Positions 27,516 through 34,095 of a stretch of 34,095 nt of DNA are shown here, in pieces. Made by a program: the position numbers and the translations under genes. Source of the stretch: an uncultured Acetatifactor sp. GTDB taxonomy: Bacteria; Bacillota; Clostridia; Lachnospirales; Lachnospiraceae. The notes under the pieces were generated by a model. It was not told where the DNA came from and ran no database searches. It was given only the letters and a program-made list of their open reading frames with translations. Position 1 is the stretch's first letter, and each line of letters starts with the position of its first letter. The DNA is taken from positions 1 to 34,095 of the forward strand of contig CANPWC010000005.1 of NCBI GenBank assembly GCA_947581905.1, given 5' to 3'.

Positions 27516-30248
27516 ATGGGCGGACAAGGGCAAAGGGCGTCGCATCGGCCGGTCTGCATCGGTCTGCTCGCCCATGTGGATGCGGGCAAGACGACCCTTG
27601 CGGAGGGCATTTTATATCTGAACGGAAAATTACGCAAGCTGGGCAGGGTGGACCACAAGGACGCGTTTTTAGATACCTACGAGCTGGAACGGGCCAGGGG
27701 CATCACCATCTTTTCCAAGCAGGCGCTTGTTACGCTGGGCGATTGGGAAGTGACCCTGTTGGATACGCCGGGGCATGTGGACTTCTCGGCGGAAATGGAG
27801 CGGGTGCTGCAGGTGCTGGACCTGGCGGTGCTCATCATAAGCGGGGCGGACGGCGTGCAGGGGCATGTGGAGACTTTGTGGAGGCTGCTTGGGCAGTACC
27901 AGGTCCCCACGGTCTTATTCCTCAATAAGATGGACCAGCCCGGGACGGACCGGGCCAGGCTGCTTTCCCAGGTGCAGAAGCAGTTGGACGAGCGCTGCGT
28001 GGATTTTGACGAGGCGCAGGATGGGCAGGCTTTCCTGGAAAACCTTTCCATGTGCGAGGTCGGCTTGATGGAGGAATATCTGGAGAGCGGCAAGATCGAG
28101 GACTCCTCCATCCGGCGCTCGATCGGCAGGCGGGAGGTGTTCCCCTGCTTTTTCGGGTCGGCGCTTCGGCTGACCGGGGTGGAGGAATTTTTGCGAGGCC
28201 TGGAGCGGTATCTGCCGGAAAGCGGGAAAGCGTCCGACGCCTTTGGCGCGCGGGTGTATAAGATTTCCAGGGACGCCCAGGGGACGCGCCTGACCCATAT
28301 GAAGGTCACGGGAGGGAGCCTTAAGGTCAAATCCCTGGTTTCCGGGGAAAAAGTGGACCAAATCCGCATTTATGACGGGGATGGCTACCAGCTGGCGGAG
28401 GAAGCGGGCGCGGGGACGGTGTGCGCCGTGACCGGGCTGGACGAGACGTTTTGCGGGCAGGGGCTCGGCACGGAAAAAGAGCGGACCGTCCCGCTCCTGG
28501 AACCGGTGCTCACGTATCGGGTCCATTCCTTGCAGGAAAGCGACCCGGTGAAGCTTTTGGGGCAGCTTAGGCGGCTGGAGGAAGAGATCCCGGAGCTGCA
28601 TATCGTGTGGAAAGAGGCTTCCAGGGAGATCCATGCCCAGGTCATGGGAGAGGTGCAGATCGAGATCCTGCAGAGCCTGATCCGGGAACGGTTCGGCGTT
28701 TCCGTGGCGTTTGACGCGGGCAGCATCGTTTATAAGGAAACCATCGCCGCGCCGGTGGAGGGCGTCGGGCATTTTGAACCCTTGCGGCATTATGCGGAGG
28801 TCCATCTTTTGCTGGAACCGGGGGAGCCGGGAAGCGGCATGCAGTTTTCCAGCGCCTGCAGCGAGGATGTGCTGGACCGTAATTGGCAGCGGCTGATCTT
28901 GACCCATTTGGAGGAGCGGCGGCATGTGGGCGTGTTGACCGGTTCGGAGGTGACGGACCTGCGCATCGTGTTGGTGGCGGGGCGGGCGCACCAGAAGCAT
29001 ACAGAAGGCGGGGATTTCCGCCAGGCCACGTACCGCGCCGTGCGGCAGGGGCTTCGGAAAGCCCGAAGCATCCTTTTAGAGCCGGTGTATGAGTTCACCC
29101 TTGAGGTGCCTACCGAGGCACTAGGGCGTGCCATCACGGACATCCAGCGGATGCAGGGAAGCATCCAGGCGCCCCAGTCCCAGGACGGGATGTCCCTTTT
29201 GCGGGGCAAGGCTCCCGTGGCGACGATGCAGGGGTATCAGACGGAAGTGGTGTCCTACACCCATGGCAGGGGGAGGCTGCATTGCCTGTTGGGCGGCTAT
29301 GAGCCATGCCATAATGCGGAGGAAGTGATCGCCCGCATCGGGTATGACCCGGAGGCGGACCTGGACAATCCGACGGGAAGCGTGTTCTGCGCCCATGGGG
29401 CTGGCTTTGTGGTGAGCTGGGACCAGGTGGATTCCTATGCGCATGTGGAAAGCGGGCTTTCGCTGGAAAAAGAGGAGCCGCAGGGCGAGGGCGGGGCGAA
29501 AGGCGTAATGCCTTCGGACCGGTCGGCGGGAGGCGCTGCGGCGGGCGGGTCCGCCGCTTCGAAGGATGCCTGGATCGACGAGGAAGAGCTGGAAGAGATT
29601 TTCACCAGGACCTATGGCCCGATCAAGCGGGACCGGAACCGTTTCGGGCAAAACAGGGACCGAAGCAGGATGGAGCCTGACCTGTCCGTGCGGCAAAGCT
29701 TCGCGGGAAGCGGGATGCTTCGGACGCGGACCTGGGAGGCAAGGGCGGATCAGGAAGAATATCTGTTGGTGGACGGCTATAATATCATTTTTGCCTGGGA
29801 GGACCTGAAAGAATTGGCCCAGGCGAACATTGACTCGGCCCGGTCCAAGCTGATGGACGTCCTTTGCAATTACCAGGGCTTTCGGCAAAACACGGTGATC
29901 CTGGTCTTTGACGCGTATAAGGTAAAGGGCAATCCGGGAAGCGTGGAGAAGTACCATAATATTTATGTGGTTTACACCAAGGAGGCGGAGACCGCGGACC
30001 AGTATATCGAGAAAACGGTCCACCGCATCGGGCAAAAGTATCGTGTGACGGTGGCGACCTCGGACGCCTTGGAGCAGATGATCATATGGGGCGAGGGGGC
30101 GGCGAGGCTGTCCGCCAAAGGGCTTAAGGAGGAGATCGCCAGCGTGGAGGGGCAGATCCGGGAGACGGCCAGGGAGAAGCTTCCGAAGAAAGGGAACTAC
30201 CCGTTCCGGGACATGTCCGAGAAGTTCCGGGGCGGAAGCGGGACTTAA
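27516..30248 (+). CDS. Tet(M)/EF-G-like ribosome-associated GTPase fused to C-terminal YacP/Rae1-like NYN nuclease domain
   Basis: G1 AHVDAGKTT, RGIT, G3 DTPGHVDF, G4 NKMD; ribosomal-protection-protein-like domains II-V; C-terminus EEYLLVDGYNIIFAWEDLKELAQ...NTVILVFDAYKV...ETADQYIEKTVHRIGQKYRVTVATSDALEQMIIWGEGAARLSAKGL matches the YacP family; ATG with AGGAGG RBS. Confidence 0.9.
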   Translation: MGGQGQRASHRPVCIGLLAHVDAGKTTLAEGILYLNGKLRKLGRVDHKDAFLDTYELERARGITIFSKQALVTLGDWEVTLLDTPGHVDFSAEMERVLQVLDLAVLIISGADGVQGHVETLWRLLGQYQVPTVLFLNKMDQPGTDRARLLSQVQKQLDERCVDFDEAQDGQAFLENLSMCEVGLMEEYLESGKIEDSSIRRSIGRREVFPCFFGSALRLTGVEEFLRGLERYLPESGKASDAFGARVYKISRDAQGTRLTHMKVTGGSLKVKSLVSGEKVDQIRIYDGDGYQLAEEAGAGTVCAVTGLDETFCGQGLGTEKERTVPLLEPVLTYRVHSLQESDPVKLLGQLRRLEEEIPELHIVWKEASREIHAQVMGEVQIEILQSLIRERFGVSVAFDAGSIVYKETIAAPVEGVGHFEPLRHYAEVHLLLEPGEPGSGMQFSSACSEDVLDRNWQRLILTHLEERRHVGVLTGSEVTDLRIVLVAGRAHQKHTEGGDFRQATYRAVRQGLRKARSILLEPVYEFTLEVPTEALGRAITDIQRMQGSIQAPQSQDGMSLLRGKAPVATMQGYQTEVVSYTHGRGRLHCLLGGYEPCHNAEEVIARIGYDPEADLDNPTGSVFCAHGAGFVVSWDQVDSYAHVESGLSLEKEEPQGEGGAKGVMPSDRSAGGAAAGGSAASKDAWIDEEELEEIFTRTYGPIKRDRNRFGQNRDRSRMEPDLSVRQSFAGSGMLRTRTWEARADQEEYLLVDGYNIIFAWEDLKELAQANIDSARSKLMDVLCNYQGFRQNTVILVFDAYKVKGNPGSVEKYHNIYVVYTKEAETADQYIEKTVHRIGQKYRVTVATSDALEQMIIWGEGAARLSAKGLKEEIASVEGQIRETAREKLPKKGNYPFRDMSEKFRGGSGT

Positions 30249-30318
30249 GGAGGCGGCGCATGGCGGCAAGCCGTCAGGGCACATGGCCGCCAGGAAAATA
30301 GGAAAGGGATGAGGGATT

Positions 30319-32841
30319 ATGATGGAGGTTGCGACGATTTTACAGGAAGTGGACCGGCTCCAGGATGAGAACAGGGGCGCGGAAGCGGAAGAATTGATGA
30401 AGCAGGGCATCCGGTCTGCAGTGGAGGAAGAGGACGACGACGCGCTGCTTGTGCTGCTGAATGAGCTGATCGGCTATTATCGGGAGACCAGCCAGGCCGA
30501 GAACTCCTACCAGTTGGCCGACCAGGCGAAGAAGCTGATGGCGCGGATGGGGTTGGAGGGGACGATCCCTTATGCCACAACCCTGTTGAATATCGCGAAC
30601 GCCTATCGGGCGGGCGGCAGATTGCAGGATTCCTTGCAGCATTACCATGAAACGATGGATATATATGAAAGATTGTTGTCTCCTGACGATATGCTGGTGG
30701 CAAGCCTGAAGAACAATATCAGCTTGCTGTATCAGGAGATGGGCGATTTTCAGAAAGCGAAGGAGTGCCTGATGGAGGCGCTTCGCATCGTGGAGAGGCA
30801 GCAGGACGCTTATTTTGAACTGGCAGTCACCTACGCCAACCTGGCAGGCACCTGCTTAAGCTTAAACCAGGATGAGGAAGCGGCAGGATATTTCCGGGAG
30901 GCGATCCGCATCTTCGAGGCCCATGGGATAGAGGAGGCCCATTATAGCGCGGCTTTGGCTTCCCTTGCCACCTATGAGTATAAACATGGCAATTATGAGG
31001 AAGCGGCGCGGCAGTACCGCAAGGCGATGGACTGCGTGCGCAAGTCCTTGGGGGAGAACGAGCATTATAGACGCTTGCAGGAGTACCTGGCAGCCTGCGA
31101 GAAGAAGCTTGCGGAATCTGCAGCGGACGAAGCGGAGGCAGCGCAGGCGGGCGTTGCGGAATCCCCGACGGGCGGCGCGGCAGCAGGAACGCAGGCGGGC
31201 GTTGCAGAATCCCCGGCGGGTGAGGCGGCAGAGGCAGCGCAGGAGAGCGTTGCGGAATCTGCAGCAGGCGAAGCGGAGGCAACGCAGGAGGGCGAAGCGG
31301 AGGCAGCGCAGGAAGGCGGCGCGCCAAACGGGCTTGCGTTATGCAGGGGATATTACGAGGATTGCGTGGCACCTATGATAAAGGATCGGTTCCCAGCATA
31401 TGCGGACCGGATCGCGGCCGGGCTGGTCGGGGAGGGTTCCGACTGCTTTGGCTGGGATGACGCCATTTCCCGGGATCATGATTGGGGCCCGGATGTTTGC
31501 CTGTGGGTGACGCGGGAGACTTGGGATGAGATCGGGGAAGCCCTGACAGAGGCTTATGAGGGCCTGCCCCTGGAATATCGGGGCCTGGTCCGCACGAAAA
31601 GCGCCCGGGGCGCAGGCCGCAGGGGCGTCCAGACCATCCAGGCGTTCTATTCGCGGCTGCTGGGGGAGAATGCCTGGGAGCGTCCCGAGGAAGCTAAGCG
31701 GGGCATGGATTGGCGCGGGGCGGACGACGCCTCGCTTGCCGCCGCCACCAATGGCGAAGTGTTTTGGGATCCGGAAGGGATTTTCAGCAAAGTGCGCCTG
31801 TTTTTGTCCGAGGGCTGCCCGGAGGAGATCCGTTTCCTGAAACTAGCCCAGAGCGCCGCCCTGTTTTCCCAGGCGGGGCAATATAATTATGCCCGCGTGT
31901 GCAAGCGCGGCGACGAGGTCACGCCGCGGCTTTTGTGGGGAGAGTGCCTGAAAGAGGCGATGAAGCTGGCGCATTTTGCGGAGGGACGTTTCGCGCCCCA
32001 TGATAAGTGGCTTTGGAAGAGCCTGTGCGGGCTGCCCGGCTGTAGGAAGGTGGCGGAGCTGGTCTTAGCGGCGGCGAAAGGACGGGCGGAGGATTTCCCC
32101 CGCCATGCGGAGGAACTGGCGCAGGCCCTGGCGGCGAAGCTTTATGAAAAAGGCTTCATCAGCGATACTGACCCCTATCTGGACGCCCATACGGAGGAAT
32201 TGTTGATGAAATCCCGGTTCTCGTCTCAAACGGATGTGGAACTGGTGGAAGATATCGCCAGGCTGGAATTTGAGACTTTCGACAAGGTGCGCAACGTAGG
32301 CGGCCGGGCGGACTGCCAGGACGACTGGTACACGTTTTCCATTATGCGCAAAAGCCAGTACCAGACCTGGGACCGGACCATGCTGCTGCAATATTTGTAT
32401 GATTTCCACAGGGAAGTGGCGCTGGGGCACAACCTGATCACGGAGAAATACGGAAGGATGATGGAAAGCACCGCCCCGGAGGAATATGAGGCGATCAAGG
32501 AGCATTTCCCGGCCTTGAGCCAGGAAAAGAAAGCGATCGTGGAAGCCATCGTGCGGATGCAGGTGGGTTGGATGGAAGAGTTCGAGGCGCGCTACCCCGT
32601 CCTGGCGGGCAACGCCAGAAGCGTGCACACCACGGACGACCGCTTGGACAACACATCCTATGAGACGTATCTGCGTGGGGAGCTTAGCACTTATTCCGAT
32701 AAAATGCTGGAATTGTACGGCAGGTATGTAGTGCGCCACGCCCAAGAGGGGAAGAACCTTACCTACGAAATCATGGAAAACAGCGTGAAGCTGTACGGTT
32801 ACTCTGGCCTTGAGGAAGCGGAACGGGAAATGGCGCGGTAA
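30319..32841 (+). CDS. TPR - Ala/Glu repeat linker - DUF4037-like - DUF4125 multidomain protein
   Basis: N-terminal TPRs (TLLNIANAYRAGGRLQDSLQHYHETMDIYERL; NNISLLYQEMGDFQKAKECLMEALRIVE). DUF4037-like nucleotidyltransferase signature GEGSDCFGWDDAISRDHDWGPDVCLWV. DUF4125 C-terminus LVEDIARLEFETFDKVRNVGGRADCQDDWYTFSIMRKSQYQTWDRTMLLQYLYDF. Confidence 0.85.
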   Translation: MMEVATILQEVDRLQDENRGAEAEELMKQGIRSAVEEEDDDALLVLLNELIGYYRETSQAENSYQLADQAKKLMARMGLEGTIPYATTLLNIANAYRAGGRLQDSLQHYHETMDIYERLLSPDDMLVASLKNNISLLYQEMGDFQKAKECLMEALRIVERQQDAYFELAVTYANLAGTCLSLNQDEEAAGYFREAIRIFEAHGIEEAHYSAALASLATYEYKHGNYEEAARQYRKAMDCVRKSLGENEHYRRLQEYLAACEKKLAESAADEAEAAQAGVAESPTGGAAAGTQAGVAESPAGEAAEAAQESVAESAAGEAEATQEGEAEAAQEGGAPNGLALCRGYYEDCVAPMIKDRFPAYADRIAAGLVGEGSDCFGWDDAISRDHDWGPDVCLWVTRETWDEIGEALTEAYEGLPLEYRGLVRTKSARGAGRRGVQTIQAFYSRLLGENAWERPEEAKRGMDWRGADDASLAAATNGEVFWDPEGIFSKVRLFLSEGCPEEIRFLKLAQSAALFSQAGQYNYARVCKRGDEVTPRLLWGECLKEAMKLAHFAEGRFAPHDKWLWKSLCGLPGCRKVAELVLAAAKGRAEDFPRHAEELAQALAAKLYEKGFISDTDPYLDAHTEELLMKSRFSSQTDVELVEDIARLEFETFDKVRNVGGRADCQDDWYTFSIMRKSQYQTWDRTMLLQYLYDFHREVALGHNLITEKYGRMMESTAPEEYEAIKEHFPALSQEKKAIVEAIVRMQVGWMEEFEARYPVLAGNARSVHTTDDRLDNTSYETYLRGELSTYSDKMLELYGRYVVRHAQEGKNLTYEIMENSVKLYGYSGLEEAEREMAR
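31111..31320 (+). repeat. Degenerate in-frame tandem repeat (~45-48 bp units, 15-16 aa AES-x-x-G/D-E-A-x-A-A-Q-x-G-V)
   Basis: AESAADEAEAAQAGV / AESPTGGAAAGTQAGV / AESPAGEAAEAAQESV / AESAAGEAEATQEGE / AEAAQEGGA. Confidence 0.85.
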
Positions 32842-34095
32842 GCCTTGGCGGCCTCAAAATGGGCCGCCCCGATGTGGCAATAGCCGCCGGGATTCTTTTC
32901 CAGGTACTTCTGATGATATTCCTCCGCGTCATAGAAATTTTGGAGGGCCGAAGCCTCGACCGCCAGGGGCTCCTTATAGCGCTTCTGCAAGGCGGCGAGG
33001 GAGCGCTCCACGATTTCCTTGTGGGCAGGGTTGGTGTAGTAGATGCCCGTGCGATACTGGACCCCCACATCCTCCCCCTGCCGATTGACGGAGGTGGGGT
33101 CGATCACCTGGTAATATTGTTCCAACAGCTCTTCCAGGGAAATCCGGGAAGCGTCGAACAAGACCCGCACCGTCTCCGCATGGCCGGTTCCTTCGTGCTT
33201 GACCTGTTCATAGGTGGGGTTTTGTGTGCGGCCGTTGGCATAGCCGACCCTGGTTTCCACCACGCCTTCCAGGCAGTCAAAATAACGCTGGGTGCCCCAG
33301 AAGCATCCGCCTGCCAGATAGATTTCCTGCGGCACATATTTTTCCAAAGTCCTGGCAACGGCTCCGATGCCGCTGGAAAGCTGGGCGAAATATCCTTTCA
33401 CGGCATCCGCCATGCCGATTGCCGTCAAGTCTGCGCCGAAGATCTTGGCATTGCCAAGAAGGCCGTCCAACCGGGACAAGTCCTTGGGCGCGTCGCTCAA
33501 TTCAAATCCTGCCACATAGGGGGCAAGGTCCTCAAATAAGGGGTCCGGGCTTAAAGGGAACGCGTTCCCGGCGTCGTCCACCGCCATCAGGTAGCGCAGC
33601 CAGCCCGCGAATACCAGGGGGATTAGCCTTAGGCTTCCCACATCCAGGTCTTCCCGTTTTTGATAAGCCTGTATGGTCTCGCCGAAACGCACGGCCAGCT
33701 TCTGGGAAGTATCGGTGGCAATCCGCTGGGGGGTGTCCGGCAGGAACGGGTTGGGGATCCGGATGTTGACCACGGTGTCGAGAAATTCCCTAGGATCCAG
33801 GATGCCTGGGTCCGCGGCCACAGGCAGCCCCTCTTGATAGCCGATCGTTTTTGCGAGGGATTTCAATAGAGGGTTCCCCATTTCTTCCGAAATCAGGTGG
33901 TAGCCCAGCAGGCAGCCATAGATTGCTAGGGCGGTATGCAGCGGGTTCAGGCAGGTGCAGACTTTCATCTTCTCCGCCTTTTCAACCGTCTGCCTGTCCG
34001 TGAAAAAGATGCCGCCTTTTTCCAAGGGAGGCCTGCCGTTGGGGAACTGGTCCTCGATGACGAGGTATTCGCATTCTTCCGCGTTCACGAAAGGG
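32799..34095 (-). CDS. Mannitol dehydrogenase/fructuronate reductase-family C-terminal domain fused in frame to peptide methionine sulfoxide reductase MsrA (5' end beyond window)
   Basis: First ~252 visible aa: CTCLNPLHTALAIYGCLLGYHLISEEMGNP...PNPFLPDTPQRIATDTSQKLAVRFGETI...AVARTLEKY (polyol/aldonate dehydrogenase C-terminus). Then PQEIYLAGGCFWGTQRYFDCLEGVVETRVGYANGRTQNPTYEQVKHEGTGHAETVRV...NPGGYCHIGAAHF (MsrA with GCFWG active site). Confidence 0.9.
   Translation of the reverse strand, partial: PFVNAEECEYLVIEDQFPNGRPPLEKGGIFFTDRQTVEKAEKMKVCTCLNPLHTALAIYGCLLGYHLISEEMGNPLLKSLAKTIGYQEGLPVAADPGILDPREFLDTVVNIRIPNPFLPDTPQRIATDTSQKLAVRFGETIQAYQKREDLDVGSLRLIPLVFAGWLRYLMAVDDAGNAFPLSPDPLFEDLAPYVAGFELSDAPKDLSRLDGLLGNAKIFGADLTAIGMADAVKGYFAQLSSGIGAVARTLEKYVPQEIYLAGGCFWGTQRYFDCLEGVVETRVGYANGRTQNPTYEQVKHEGTGHAETVRVLFDASRISLEELLEQYYQVIDPTSVNRQGEDVGVQYRTGIYYTNPAHKEIVERSLAALQKRYKEPLAVEASALQNFYDAEEYHQKYLEKNPGGYCHIGAAHFEAAKAYRAISRSASSRPE

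Noticed and set aside
27915-29000. 361-aa minus-strand ORF opposite the GTPase
   Set aside because: Same reason: antisense shadow of conserved GTPase motifs.
27516-29500. Annotation as a bona fide tetracycline-resistance gene
   Set aside because: It resembles ribosomal protection proteins, but the nuclease fusion and housekeeping-type context do not support a resistance claim without MIC data.
29121-30410. 429-aa minus-strand ORF opposite the NYN region
   Set aside because: Antisense to a conserved nuclease domain; Pro/Arg/His-rich shadow translation.
31111-31320. CRISPR-like array
   Set aside because: The repeat is in-frame, degenerate, contiguous and encodes an Ala/Glu linker; no spacers and no cas genes.

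Overview
The window looks like a chromosomal segment from a GC-rich Lachnospiraceae-like Firmicute (inference from gene content). The left ~22.5 kb is a glycan-utilisation locus. It contains a CBM9-like protein (minus strand, truncated by the window edge), a GH3 beta-glucosidase/beta-xylosidase, and a compact ~13 kb operon (3892-17097). That operon encodes two sugar-ABC solute-binding proteins, one with tandem carbohydrate-binding-like domains, two permease pairs, an NHL/TPR/YIP1-like membrane protein and a DUF5696-like lipoprotein, but no ATPase. It is followed by a GH130 mannoside phosphorylase, a large protein with two transglutaminase-like cores, a LacI regulator and a nitrilase-family hydrolase. 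The middle holds an AT-rich patch with gene remnants, rplM-rpsI (minus strand) with a consensus promoter and long leader, a PfkB sugar kinase and a TrmH-family rRNA methyltransferase. The right end holds three unusual multidomain proteins: a Tet(M)/EF-G-like GTPase fused to a YacP/Rae1-like NYN nuclease, a TPR-DUF4037-DUF4125 protein, and a mannitol dehydrogenase/fructuronate-reductase-family domain fused to MsrA (truncated at the right edge). The best leads are the ATPase-less double-transporter operon and the three fusions. Family names come from motif recognition by eye; no database search was run.
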